A stretch of 64,000 nucleotides of DNA from Granulosicoccaceae sp. 1_MG-2023. Lineage in GTDB: Bacteria > Pseudomonadota > Gammaproteobacteria > Granulosicoccales > Granulosicoccaceae. Position 1 is the first letter of the stretch. The number at the start of each line of letters is the position of its first letter. Of this stretch, positions 1 through 9,513 are shown piece after piece. The position numbers were made by a program, and so were the translations under genes. Where the stretch lies: positions 1 through 64,000 of the forward strand of contig JAUOPI010000011.1 in the NCBI GenBank assembly GCA_030546905.1, read 5' to 3'. A model generated the notes under the pieces. It saw nothing but the letters and a program-made list of their open reading frames with translations. It did not search any database and was not told the DNA's origin.

Positions 1-155
1 GAAAAGGCAAAGCCAGGAAGTCCGCGCTTTGCGCAGTCATGCGAAAGCTGGTGCAAATTTGCTTTGGTGTGATCAAACACCAAACCCCGTATCGCGTGCA
101 AACGGTCTGACGACCGCTTGCACTGATGTTGGAGAGAGGGTATCTACAAACCACC
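1..155. other. Left-edge non-coding stretch with two hairpins
   Basis: No convincing gene is visible before the first repeat. Two inverted repeats can be read. TTTGGTGT / ACACCAAA lies at 63-84 with a 6-base loop. A stronger one lies at 96-123, with 12-base arms GTGCAAACGGTC / GACCGCTTGCAC, one A/C mismatch and the tetraloop TGAC. Neither is followed by a T-run on either strand, so neither is a classical terminator. They may be the end of a transcription unit lying outside the window. Confidence 0.4.
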
Positions 156-230
156 TGTAGGAGCGGCCATGGCCGCGACCTGCGGAGGTGGGATTTGGCA
201 CCGCGGGTCGCCTGTATACAGGCTCCTACA
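156..230. repeat. REP/BIME-type element, solitary copy
   Basis: A 75-bp unit beginning TGTAGGAGCGGC and ending CAGGCTCCTACA. The ends are inverted repeats of each other (TGTAGGAGC / GCTCCTACA). Inside are two separate palindromes, GCGGCCATGGCCGC and GCCTGTATACAGGC. It starts 8 bases after the stop codon of the permease gene at 238-1164, a usual place for REP elements, where the hairpins can protect or end the mRNA. The same unit recurs at 44.9-46.7 kb and 50.6-51.0 kb. The GTAG foot next to a hairpin is the hallmark of REP sequences mobilised by RAYT transposases; no such transposase gene is in the window. Confidence 0.85.
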
Positions 231-237
231 GCTTCAG

Positions 238-1164
238 CTAGCCTCTTGCATGAAAAGTCTTGCCGAGCGACATGGGCGCGACAAGCCGGCTGCGGGTCTG
301 GTTGCTGGAGAGAATCACCAACACCACAATGGTGGCCAGATAAGGCAGGGTTGCCAGTAGGTTCGGCGAAACGCTGATGCCCAGCCCCTGAAACACGAGA
401 TTCAGGATACTGGCGAGTCCGAACAACCAGGCACCGAGCAACACGCGTTCGGCTTTCCAGCTGGCGAAAACGACCAGCGCCAGCGCAATCCAGCCGCGTC
501 CGGCGCTCATGTTTTCCACCCACAGCGGGGTGTAAGCCAGTGACAGATAGCCGCCGGCGAGACCTGCCATGGCGCCGCCGAACATGATCGCCAGATAGCG
601 GGTTTTCATTACCGGCAGACCGAGCGCGTTGGCCGCTTCGGGGTTTTCGCCGACAGCTTTGAGGGTCAGGCCGGGACGGGCGTGGTTAATAAACCAGTAG
701 ACCGCGGCAAACAGGGCGAAGGAAAGATAAACCAGCAGGTCCTGCCCGAATAGCATGCGGCCGATTACCGGCAGATCGCTTAGAAACGGAATTAATATTG
801 GCTCCAGGCCGTCGACCGGTTTGCCGACGTAAGCGGTGCCGATAAAGGCGGAGAGGCCGGTGCCGAATATGGTTAATGCAAGCCCGGTCGCGACCTGATT
901 GGCTTTGAGCTCAAGCGAAATGACCGCAAATATCAGCGACATCAGTATGCCGGCGGTAATGGCCAGCATAAAACCGAGAAACACGCTGCCGCTCAGCAGG
1001 GCGACGATAAAGCCGATCACCGCGCCCATCAGCATCATGCCTTCCTGACCGAGGTTGAGTACGCCGCTGCGTTCGCAGACCAGCTCGCCGAGTGCGACCA
1101 GCAGTAGTGGCGTGCCGGTGCGGACCATGGCGTAGAGGATGTTGGTAATAAGATCTATATCCAT
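238..1164 (-). CDS. ABC transporter permease, nucleoside/BMP type (NupQ/YufQ-like)
   Basis: Inner-membrane permease of 308 residues, strongly hydrophobic with about eight to ten predicted membrane spans. The start MDIDLITNILYAMVRTGTPLLL and the segment ELVCERSGVLNLGQEGMM are typical of the second permease of the BMP-dependent nucleoside/purine importers (BPD_transp_2 family). It follows the other permease with a 3-base gap and is the last gene of a three-gene operon read leftwards. A REP element begins 8 bases after its stop. Substrate is inferred from family membership only: nucleosides or related ribosides. A sugar substrate is less likely. Confidence 0.82.
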   Translation of the reverse strand: MDIDLITNILYAMVRTGTPLLLVALGELVCERSGVLNLGQEGMMLMGAVIGFIVALLSGSVFLGFMLAITAGILMSLIFAVISLELKANQVATGLALTIFGTGLSAFIGTAYVGKPVDGLEPILIPFLSDLPVIGRMLFGQDLLVYLSFALFAAVYWFINHARPGLTLKAVGENPEAANALGLPVMKTRYLAIMFGGAMAGLAGGYLSLAYTPLWVENMSAGRGWIALALVVFASWKAERVLLGAWLFGLASILNLVFQGLGISVSPNLLATLPYLATIVVLVILSSNQTRSRLVAPMSLGKTFHARG

Positions 1165-1167
1165 GCC

Positions 1168-2247
1168 TTATCCTTGTATGCCAGTGACGGCCTTGCGTTT
1201 GAGCCGGAAGCGGAAGTTGATCAACACATCGCAGGCGAGCAGATAAAACAGCAACATGCCCTGAAACAGTTCGGTCAGGGCCAGCGGCAAGCCGAGGCCG
1301 ATCTGCGCCATTTCCCCGCCCATATACAGCAGCGCCATCAGAAAGGTGGCCAGTGTGATGCCGAGCGGATGCAGGCGACCGAGAAAGGCGACGATGATTG
1401 CCGCGTAGCCGTAACCCGGTGAGATCTGCGGAACCAGCTGGCCTATCGGGCCGGCCACTTCGCCGACGCCGGCCAGCCCCGCCAGCGCCCCGCTGATCAG
1501 CAGAGCCACGTAGACCAGACGCCGTTCGCGAAAGCCCGCCAGGCGTGCAGCTCCGGCATCAAGGCCCATGACGCGGATCTGAAAGCCGTAGAAACTGCGG
1601 CTCATCAGCACCCAGACCGCGACCACCGCCAGCAGTGCCAGCAGCAGGCCGAAATGCACGCGTGTCCCATCGATCAGGATCGGCAGAATCGCCGCGTCGC
1701 CGAACAGCGCCGACTCGGGGAAGTTAAAGCCGTCGGGATCTTTCAGCGGCCCGTGCACCGCCCACAGCAACAGGTTCAGGGCGATGTAGTTCATCATGAT
1801 GGTGGTGAGGATTTCGTTGGTATTGAAACGCACCTTCAATACCGCCGCGATACCGGCCCAGAACATGCCGCCGAGCACGCCGCTGATCAACACCAGCGGC
1901 AGTACCCAGATGCCGTCGGCCTCGAGTAGCTGCAAGGCCATATAACTGCCGCACAGGCCGCCCATCAGCAGCTGTCCTTCGGCCCCGATATTCCAGATCT
2001 GGGCTTTGAACACCACGGACAGGCCGATGGCGCAGAGCAGGATCGGGGTGGCTTTAACGCACAGCTCGGCGATGCCCTGGGTGTCGGCGATCGGGGTGTA
2101 GAGGATCGTCACCATGGCATCGAAAGGATCTTGTCCGAGCAGGGTGAAAAGCAGAAATCCGCTCAGCAGGGTCAGTCCGGCGGCCAGCACCGGCGACAGC
2201 CAGGCCATGCTGCGTGAGGGTTCACCACGGGGTTCGAGTGTGATCAT
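1168..2247 (-). CDS. ABC transporter permease, nucleoside/BMP type (NupP/YufP-like)
   Basis: First permease of the importer, 359 residues, with multiple membrane spans and the characteristic stretch VVFKAQIWNIGAEGQLLMGG around residues 80-100, followed by TNEILTTIMMNYIALNLLLW. Its ATG overlaps the stop of the ATPase gene by four bases (ATGA arrangement at 2244-2247), which points to translational coupling. With the neighbouring permease it should form the heterodimeric channel energised by the double ATPase. No BMP-family binding lipoprotein lies upstream in the operon; it must be left of the window, elsewhere in the genome, or absent. Confidence 0.82.
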   Translation of the reverse strand: MITLEPRGEPSRSMAWLSPVLAAGLTLLSGFLLFTLLGQDPFDAMVTILYTPIADTQGIAELCVKATPILLCAIGLSVVFKAQIWNIGAEGQLLMGGLCGSYMALQLLEADGIWVLPLVLISGVLGGMFWAGIAAVLKVRFNTNEILTTIMMNYIALNLLLWAVHGPLKDPDGFNFPESALFGDAAILPILIDGTRVHFGLLLALLAVVAVWVLMSRSFYGFQIRVMGLDAGAARLAGFRERRLVYVALLISGALAGLAGVGEVAGPIGQLVPQISPGYGYAAIIVAFLGRLHPLGITLATFLMALLYMGGEMAQIGLGLPLALTELFQGMLLFYLLACDVLINFRFRLKRKAVTGIQG

Positions 2248-3779
2248 GCGTCGCCTCCTGCAGCACTGAAGTCACCGGCCATCATGCGTCCCAGGGCTTC
2301 GATGGAGGATTGCGGCGTCGGTATTACCGGCGACAGGCGGCCGTCGCAGATCGCGCCGATACGGTCGGAGATTTCGAACAGTTCGTCGATGTCTTCAGAG
2401 ATCACCAATATGCCAACCCCGGAGTCACGTAATTCGATCAGGGCATTGTGGATCGCGGTGGCGGCGCCGATATCGACGCCCCAGGTCGGGTGGGCGGCGA
2501 TCAGCACACGCGGTTGCTGGAGGATTTCGCGTCCGATAATGAATTTTTGCAGATTCCCGCCGGACAGGCTGTCGGCCCTGGCCTGGCGGCCCGGGGTTTT
2601 GACCTTGTAGCGGCTGATAATCTCATCGGCAAAGGCCGCGACCTTGTGCCAGGCCACCATACCGTGTTTGACCGGACCGTGCAGATAGCCGGTCAGCAGG
2701 GCGTTTTCGCTCAGCGACATGGCCGGTACGGCACCGCGCCCGAGGCGCTCTTCGGGCACAAAGGCCAGCCCCAGGGCACGGCGCTGGTCGGGCCGCAGGT
2801 CACCGACATCGACTTTGCAAAGGCTGAGTGTCTCCCCTTGCCGGATACGTTGTTCACCACTGAGGCAGGCCAGCAGCTCGGCCTGGCCGTTGCCGGCGAC
2901 ACCGGCGATGCCGACGATCTCGCCGGCGTGTACGGTCAGCGAGATATCGTTAAGGTGAACACCGAAAGGGTCGGGACTGTGCAGGCTGAGGCCTTCGACT
3001 TCCAGCACCGCTTCGGTGCCGAGGGCTTTGGGGTAGGTGGTGCTGACCGGCGTGTCTTCGCCGACCATCAGCCGCGCCATATGGGTGGTATCCACTGCGG
3101 TCGGGTCGCACTCACCGCTGACCCGTCCCGCGCGCAGCACGGTGGCGTTGTGGCAAAGCGCTTTGACCTCGTGCAGCTTGTGGCTGATAAACAAAATGGC
3201 GCAGCCTTCGGCGGCCAGCCGGCGCAGGGTGACGAACAGGGTTTCCACTTCCTGTGGTGTCAGCACCGAGGTCGGCTCGTCGAGGATCAGCAGTTTGATG
3301 TCCTGCACAAGACAGCGCACGATCTCGACCCGCTGGCGTTCGCCGACCGACAGAGTATGGACTTCGCGGTCAGGCTCGATGGCCATGCCGTAGCGCGAAG
3401 AGACCGTGCGGATGCGTTCGGCCAGTGTGTCGAGGGCGCCGGCCTCATCGCCGAGGGCCAGTGCGATGTTTTCGGTTACGGTGAGGGTATCGAACAGCGA
3501 AAAGTGCTGAAAGACCATGCCGATGCCGAGTTTGCGCGCGTGCGCCGGATCGCGGATGGTGACCGGTTTGCCGTCCCACAGCAGCTCGCCGCGGTCGGGT
3601 TTGACCAGCCCGTAAATGATTTTCATCAGGGTGCTTTTACCGGCACCGTTCTCGCCCAGCAGCGCATGAATCTCCGCCGGGGCAATCGTCAGATCAATAC
3701 TGTCGTTGGCCAGACAGCCCGGATATTGTTTGGTGATGTTGCGCAGTGTCAGGCGCGCAACGCCGGCGGGATCAGGCAA
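2244..3779 (-). CDS. ABC transporter ATP-binding protein with two ATPase domains (NupO/YufO-like)
   Basis: Cytoplasmic ATPase subunit of the nucleoside-type importer. The first domain has an intact Walker A (GENGAGKST), signature (LSVGERQR) and Walker B (LLILDEPTS). The second has the degenerate Walker A usual in this family (GVAGNGQAELL), a good signature (LSGGNLQK) and a weak Walker B. I place the start at a TTG at 3779, because AGAGGA lies six bases upstream and the family normally begins shortly before the RLTLRNITKQYPG strand. The frame is open to another TTG at 3830, which has no obvious ribosome site. It is the first gene of the operon; both permeases follow. Confidence 0.85.
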   Translation of the reverse strand: MPDPAGVARLTLRNITKQYPGCLANDSIDLTIAPAEIHALLGENGAGKSTLMKIIYGLVKPDRGELLWDGKPVTIRDPAHARKLGIGMVFQHFSLFDTLTVTENIALALGDEAGALDTLAERIRTVSSRYGMAIEPDREVHTLSVGERQRVEIVRCLVQDIKLLILDEPTSVLTPQEVETLFVTLRRLAAEGCAILFISHKLHEVKALCHNATVLRAGRVSGECDPTAVDTTHMARLMVGEDTPVSTTYPKALGTEAVLEVEGLSLHSPDPFGVHLNDISLTVHAGEIVGIAGVAGNGQAELLACLSGEQRIRQGETLSLCKVDVGDLRPDQRRALGLAFVPEERLGRGAVPAMSLSENALLTGYLHGPVKHGMVAWHKVAAFADEIISRYKVKTPGRQARADSLSGGNLQKFIIGREILQQPRVLIAAHPTWGVDIGAATAIHNALIELRDSGVGILVISEDIDELFEISDRIGAICDGRLSPVIPTPQSSIEALGRMMAGDFSAAGGDA

Positions 3780-4006
3780 GGGACGTCCTCTCAGTTGCGG
3801 TCCGGGTTGTCTCTTTATTGAGGAAAACAACGCTGCCTGTCAACCTTATTCACGGGAACTGCGTGTTAGCGCTGCCAATGAACCGTAATGGCGCAGCTCT
3901 GCACAAAGGCGGTGCAGGTGAATATTGTGCCGTAGTTGTATAAGTCTGACAGGACCCGCGCGCCGTCAAAAAATACAAGCCGCGGTTTATTGCAGGAGAG
4001 GATTGA

Positions 4007-4639
4007 TTACGCCGCGCCGGGATGCGGCGGGTCAGCCGGGGCGAGGCCGTTGTCGGCCAGTTGATTCACGCGGGCGATAAACAGATCGCGTGTGGCAAGG
4101 CCGAAAACCGCGTTGCGGCGGCGTTCTTCGAGAATGGTGCTGACCGTGCGGCCGTCGTTGAGGTGACCGGGAAACACCAGTGTTTCATCCGGCAAGGTAA
4201 ACAGTTTGCCGTTGACGCTGTCGTACCAACTGCCCGGCAGGGACTCGCCGTTCGGTGCAGGACAGCCGGCCGGGTGCAGGGTGTCGCCGCAGAACAGACG
4301 GTCATGCCAGAGATAGCAGACATCGTCGTGGGTATGGCCCGGCGTGGGGATAACCTGTACCGGCGTGCTGCCGATGTGCAATTGCCCGCTGTGTTTTATG
4401 GCCTCTTGTGGTCCCAGCACCGGAACGTCCGGGAAGGGGTTGTTATTGTTGCCGACGGCACGGTGCTGGTGAGTCAGCAGCGTCCATTTCAGATGCAGAC
4501 GGTATTCGCTGATCAGGGCTTGCAGGAGGGTGTATTGCGTGGCTTGCGGGTCTATCAGTATTGCGTCTCCGCCGGCCTTGTCCGCCAGCAGATAGCTTAG
4601 TGCCAAACTTGAAGTATTGATCAGTTGCCGGAAGATCAT
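4007..4639 (-). CDS. Metallo-beta-lactamase-fold hydrolase, atypical metal site
   Basis: A 210-residue MBL-fold protein starting MIFRQLINTSSLALSYLLAD, resembling the GloB/ETHE1-like group (glyoxalase II or persulfide dioxygenase type). The motifs TPGHTHDDVCYL, FCGDTL and VFPGH are present. The first metal motif reads THQHRAV rather than the canonical THxHxDH: the second-site Asp and His are replaced by Ala and Val. It may therefore bind one metal or act differently. The start lies 5 bases after the ybgE stop, so it is probably the last gene of the cytochrome bd operon. A longer frame upstream overlaps ybgE and is not the real start. Confidence 0.75.
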   Translation of the reverse strand: MIFRQLINTSSLALSYLLADKAGGDAILIDPQATQYTLLQALISEYRLHLKWTLLTHQHRAVGNNNNPFPDVPVLGPQEAIKHSGQLHIGSTPVQVIPTPGHTHDDVCYLWHDRLFCGDTLHPAGCPAPNGESLPGSWYDSVNGKLFTLPDETLVFPGHLNDGRTVSTILEERRRNAVFGLATRDLFIARVNQLADNGLAPADPPHPGAA

Positions 4640-4644
4640 GCTGC

Positions 4645-4923
4645 TCAGAGCAGGCGTAATACAGCAATGGCAATACCGGCCAGACACGCCGGGGTGGAGA
4701 GCAGCCAGGCCAGCACGGGGTGGCGCGGGATAAATCCCACGCCACGTGTGAAGCCGGCACTCATGGCCCAGAACAAGGCCATTGCAGCCGTGTGATCGGC
4801 TTTGCCGGTGCTGTCGGCCAACAGCCGCGGATCGGCGGTGATTGCCAGCGTGATGATGATGGCTGCCATTAAAGGCAGCCATGCAATCGTTGCCGGCGCA
4901 GCTGTGTCGTCAGTCTTGGCCAT
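4645..4923 (-). CDS. ybgE: Cyd operon protein YbgE
   Basis: A 92-residue membrane protein with three likely spans. The segment WAMSAGFTRGVGFIPRHPV matches the conserved centre of YbgE (W..CAG..HGVGF.P in E. coli). YbgE accompanies cytochrome bd genes; its role is not settled. The ATG at 4923 overlaps the end of cydX by 14 bases, so translation is probably coupled. The position immediately after cydA-cydB-cydX is the standard one. Confidence 0.82.
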   Translation of the reverse strand: MAKTDDTAAPATIAWLPLMAAIIITLAITADPRLLADSTGKADHTAAMALFWAMSAGFTRGVGFIPRHPVLAWLLSTPACLAGIAIAVLRLL

Positions 4924-5041
4924 GCCCTTCTCCGTCGGACTCGGGATTGAGACGTGATGCCTCATTCTCGCCCCACATCGCATTGAGAATGGCCAGTAAC
5001 AGCGCAAAGCCCACGCCGAGTGCCCAGGTGAAATACCACAT
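4910..5041 (-). CDS. cydX: Cytochrome bd small subunit CydX
   Basis: A 43-residue protein that is easy to miss. It begins MWYFTWALGVGFALLLAIL, matching the MWYF.W.LG signature of CydX, followed by one membrane helix and an acidic, polar tail containing WGENEASR. CydX is a single-span subunit that stabilises cytochrome bd and its haems. It starts 12 bases after the cydB stop and runs into the first codons of ybgE. Confidence 0.92.
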   Translation of the reverse strand: MWYFTWALGVGFALLLAILNAMWGENEASRLNPESDGEGHGQD

Positions 5042-5053
5042 AGTCAGATCTCC

Positions 5054-6193
5054 TTAGTAGGTACTATGGCTGTTTTCACGGACGTAGTCCGCGGTGACTT
5101 TACCGGCCATGACCTTATAAGCCCAGCTGGTGTAAACCACGATAAGCGGCATGAATATCAATGTTGCAAAGAACATGATAGTCAGCGTCAGGTGGCTCGA
5201 TACGCTGTCCCAGACGGTCAGACTGGAGCGCGGGTCACTGGAGGACGGCATGATGAAGGGAAACATCGAAACGCCGGCTGTGCCGACCACGCCGAGAATG
5301 CCGAATGACGAGCTGACGAAGGCGCTGAGCGTGCGTCCCCGTGCGGCCAGCCACATGGCCAGCGCGATACCGGCATAGGCGATCAGCGGCACCAGAATGG
5401 TCAGCGGCATGGTGCGGTAGTTCTGCATCCAGGCACCGTTCTGTTGCAGGACTGTTTTGGCCAGCGGGTCGGGCAGGGCAGCCGGATCGATCGGGCTGGT
5501 GATGACGTAGCCCGGAATCCACTGCAGCCAGATACCGGCGACGCTGAAGGCCACCAGCAGCAGGGTGCCGAAGATCAGCATGGCGCGGCGGCTGCGGGCG
5601 TAGATCACGTCTTCGGTACGGTGCATCAGGTAGACCGCGCCGTGGAAGGTGATCATGGCCGTGCTGGCCACGCCGCAGAGCAGAGCGAAGGGATTGAGCA
5701 AACCCCAGAAGCTGCCTTCGTAGTAGGACACCAGCTGGTTGTCGAAGTGGAAGGGCACGCCTTGTAAGAGGTTGCCGAAGGCCACACCGAAGATCAGCGG
5801 CGGAACCGCACCACCGACAAACAGCCCCCAGTCCCAGGTCGAGCGCCAGCGCGGATTTTGCAGCTTGCTGCGGTAGTCGAATCCGACCGGGCGGAAGAAC
5901 AGTGCCCAGAGAACCGCAAGCATGGCCCAGTAAAAACCCGAGAAGGCGGTGGCATAAACCAGCGGCCAGGCAGCGAAAATCGCGCCGCCGCCGGTGATAA
6001 ACCACACCTGATTGCCGTCCCAGTGCGGGCCGACGGTGTTGATGACAACGCGTCGTTCGACATCATTGCGGCCGACAAAAGGCAGCAGCGTGCCGACGCC
6101 CATGTCGTGTCCGTCCATGATGGCAAAGCCGATCAGCAGTACGCCGACCAGTAGCCACCAAACCAGTTTGAGTGTTTCATAATCGAGTATCAT
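5054..6193 (-). CDS. cydB: Cytochrome bd ubiquinol oxidase subunit II
   Basis: Subunit II of cytochrome bd quinol oxidase, 379 residues, with about eight membrane helices. The family motif GPHWDGNQVWF is present, as is the N-terminal MILDYETLKLVWWLLVGVLL. I chose the ATG at 6193; the frame extends further upstream but lies in the intergenic leader after cydA. It pairs with CydA in the inner membrane to oxidise ubiquinol and reduce oxygen to water without pumping protons. It is followed by cydX and ybgE. Confidence 0.95.
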   Translation of the reverse strand: MILDYETLKLVWWLLVGVLLIGFAIMDGHDMGVGTLLPFVGRNDVERRVVINTVGPHWDGNQVWFITGGGAIFAAWPLVYATAFSGFYWAMLAVLWALFFRPVGFDYRSKLQNPRWRSTWDWGLFVGGAVPPLIFGVAFGNLLQGVPFHFDNQLVSYYEGSFWGLLNPFALLCGVASTAMITFHGAVYLMHRTEDVIYARSRRAMLIFGTLLLVAFSVAGIWLQWIPGYVITSPIDPAALPDPLAKTVLQQNGAWMQNYRTMPLTILVPLIAYAGIALAMWLAARGRTLSAFVSSSFGILGVVGTAGVSMFPFIMPSSSDPRSSLTVWDSVSSHLTLTIMFFATLIFMPLIVVYTSWAYKVMAGKVTADYVRENSHSTY

Positions 6194-6209
6194 CGTTCTG
6201 ACTCCGTGA

Positions 6210-7766
6210 TCAGGCGTGTGCCGACTCGTTGCTGTAGCGACCGGTTCCAAGTGAACCCGGGCCGAGGCGTGCGAACTTGACCATCAGATACATCTCGACG
6301 ATCAGCAGCAGGGTGTAGAAGCCGACAAAACCGGCCAGTGAGCCATAGAGCGATTCGACGCTCAGCGTGGACACGGACAGGTGGGTGGGCAGAACGCCGT
6401 AGATTGTCCAGGGCTGACGGCCGTACTCGGCGACAAACCAACCCAGTTCACAGGCCAGCCAGGGCAGCGGCAGCGACCACAGAACCGCGCGCAGCAGCCA
6501 GGGCTTGTGTTCGAACGTGCCTTTGATCGAATACCACAGCGCCAGACCGAACAGCAGCAGGAACCAGAATCCCAGTCCGACCATGGCACGGAAGGCCCAG
6601 AACATCGGCGTGACACGCGGAATGGTGCTGGCCGCGGCCTTGTCGATAATTTCCGGCGTTACGTCATCCATGGAGGTGACATACTTGCGCAACAGCAAAC
6701 CGAAGCCGAGGTCGTCGATGCGCTCTTCGAGCACCGCCCGCGCTTGTTCGTTGTTGCTGTCTTCACGCACCGCTTCCAGTGCGCGCACCGCGTCTATACC
6801 GGAGATAATCCGCTCGCGGTTTTCCGCGATAATGTTTTTGATGCCGGGCAGCTCCTTATCCAGCGAGCGGGTGCCGATCAGACCAAGCACATAGGGGATT
6901 TCGATCTGCCAGTTATTGCGCTGCTCTTCCTCGTTGATATCGGCCACCAGAATCAGCCCCGCGGGCGCTTCTTCGGTTTCCCACATGGCTTCCATTGCGG
7001 CCAGCTTGGTTTGCTGTGCGTGACCGACGGTGTAGCCGGATTCGTCACCGAGCACGATAACTGACAGCGATGAGGCCAGACCGAAAGCGGCAGCAATACG
7101 GAAACTGCGTTTGGCAAAGGTCACGTCGCGTTTGCGCAGCAGATAGTAGGCGGAGATAGCCAGCACAAACATGGACCCGGTGACATAACCGGCCGAGACG
7201 GTGTGCACGAACTTGGCCTGCGCGTCCGGGTTAAAGACCACAGCCCAGAAATCGACCATTTCCATGCGCATGGTGGTGAAGCTGAACTCGGCGCCGACCG
7301 GGTTCTGCATCCAGCCGTTGGCGATCAGAATCCACAGGGCGGAGAGGTTGGTGCCGACGGCCATCAGAATGGTGACGAGCAAGTGCTGGCGGCGCGAGAG
7401 GCGGTCCCAACCGAAGAAGAACAAACCGATAAAGGTCGATTCCAGAAAGAACGCCATCAGGCCTTCGATCGCCAGCGGCGCACCGAAAATATCGCCGACG
7501 TAGTGCGAGTAGTAGGCCCAGTTGGTGCCGAACTGAAATTCCAGGGTAATACCGGTGGTGACACCGAGGGCAAAGTTAATGCCGAAGAGCTTACCCCAGA
7601 AGCGGGTCATGTCTTTGTAGATGGTTTTGCCTGTCATGACATAAACCGACTCCATGATGACCAGCAGCCAGGTCATGCCGATGGTGAGCGGCACAAACAG
7701 GAAGTGGTACATCGCGGTGGCGGCGAACTGCAGTCTCGACAGGTCGACGAGTTGTTCACTGACCAT
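6210..7766 (-). CDS. cydA: Cytochrome bd ubiquinol oxidase subunit I
   Basis: The haem-bearing subunit I, 518 residues, close to the 522 of E. coli CydA, so it has the long Q-loop. It starts MVSEQLVDLSRLQFAATAM with the early haem-ligand His in MYHFLF. The quinone-site region is present, and the hallmark GRQPWTIYGVLPT lies near the end of the Q-loop section. AAGGA lies shortly before the ATG. The start overlaps the upstream cydP stop by 11 bases. High-affinity oxidases of this kind serve low-oxygen growth and resist cyanide, sulfide and nitric oxide. Confidence 0.95.
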   Translation of the reverse strand: MVSEQLVDLSRLQFAATAMYHFLFVPLTIGMTWLLVIMESVYVMTGKTIYKDMTRFWGKLFGINFALGVTTGITLEFQFGTNWAYYSHYVGDIFGAPLAIEGLMAFFLESTFIGLFFFGWDRLSRRQHLLVTILMAVGTNLSALWILIANGWMQNPVGAEFSFTTMRMEMVDFWAVVFNPDAQAKFVHTVSAGYVTGSMFVLAISAYYLLRKRDVTFAKRSFRIAAAFGLASSLSVIVLGDESGYTVGHAQQTKLAAMEAMWETEEAPAGLILVADINEEEQRNNWQIEIPYVLGLIGTRSLDKELPGIKNIIAENRERIISGIDAVRALEAVREDSNNEQARAVLEERIDDLGFGLLLRKYVTSMDDVTPEIIDKAAASTIPRVTPMFWAFRAMVGLGFWFLLLFGLALWYSIKGTFEHKPWLLRAVLWSLPLPWLACELGWFVAEYGRQPWTIYGVLPTHLSVSTLSVESLYGSLAGFVGFYTLLLIVEMYLMVKFARLGPGSLGTGRYSNESAHA

Positions 7767-7938
7767 GAATGTTTCCTTGCGGGTTGGAGGAGGAAGGCTG
7801 ACCGAAATGGTCAGCGACCGTATCTGAGACCACCTCAACGTGCTGACCACGAATAAACAACCACCACAGCAGAGTGATTACTGCGATCTTGATAATGACA
7901 ACAGCAATCAATTTACGGGCGAGTGTTTGGTCATTCAT
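7756..7938 (-). CDS. cydP: Small single-span membrane protein, CydP-like
   Basis: A 60-residue protein with one hydrophobic helix (LIAVVIIKIAVITLLWWLFI), a positively charged start (MNDQTLARK) and a polar C-terminal tail. Size, composition and position as first gene of the bd operon match the group annotated as putative cytochrome oxidase small subunit CydP. Its stop overlaps the cydA start by 11 bases, which supports a coupled, real gene. Function is inferred from context: probably assembly or stability of cytochrome bd. The name is given with moderate confidence. Confidence 0.65.
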   Translation of the reverse strand: MNDQTLARKLIAVVIIKIAVITLLWWLFIRGQHVEVVSDTVADHFGQPSSSNPQGNIHGQ

Positions 7939-7973
7939 AGTGCAGGCTTCGGGATGATCGTGACAGACAGCAT

Positions 7974-7989
7974 GTCAAATCCTGTGCCA
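7974..7989 (-). promoter_or_regulatory. Near-consensus sigma-54 (-24/-12) promoter of the cyd operon
   Basis: On the minus strand the sequence reads TGGCACAGGATTTGAC. The -24 element TGGCAC is perfect. The -12 element is TTGA instead of TTGC at exactly the right distance (GG, ten bases, GA). It ends about 36 bases before the cydP start, so a transcript would have a short leader. A sigma-54-dependent activator gene is read divergently from 8104. Direct reading of the motif; function inferred. Confidence 0.55.
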
Positions 7990-8062
7990 CCGCCTGCTGC
8001 GCTGAAGAGGCGTTAAAAAACAAGTGGATATGAATAACGGCGGTGCTAGTATTGGTGCTTAG

Positions 8063-8075
8063 TGCCAAAGTGGCA
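8063..8075. promoter_or_regulatory. Palindrome TGCCA-AAG-TGGCA, candidate activator site
   Basis: A perfect 5-base inverted repeat with a 3-base spacer lies about 80 bases upstream of the -24 element of the cyd promoter and just before the start of the sigma-54 activator gene. That distance is typical for upstream activating sequences. It could serve both cyd activation and autoregulation. Only one clear copy is visible, so this is tentative. Confidence 0.4.
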
Positions 8076-8103
8076 GTTAAGGTATGGCAGTAAAGGTGCG
8101 TAT

Positions 8104-9435
<1,332 letters not shown>

Positions 9436-9474
9436 AGGCGCCGAAAAGGAAGGCCGGCGGGAAAGACTGATCCC

Positions 9475-9495
9475 GCCCGGCTGCAGCAGCCGGGC
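9475..9495. terminator. Hairpin between converging genes
   Basis: An inverted repeat GCCCGGCT / AGCCGGGC with a 5-base loop sits between the ends of the converging activator and aqpZ genes. No T-run follows, so any terminator role is weakly supported. Confidence 0.35.
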
Positions 9496-9513
9496 AGGGC
9501 CGGAGCAGAGGCT

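Noticed and set aside
2448-3821. Long open frame (457 codons) opposite the ABC ATPase gene
   Set aside because: High-GC shadow of a clear ATPase gene; its amino-acid composition is unlike a protein and no motif is present.
4640-4882. N-terminal extension of the MBL-fold protein
   Set aside because: The extension overlaps ybgE in another frame and is His/Arg-rich; the real start is the ATG at 4639.
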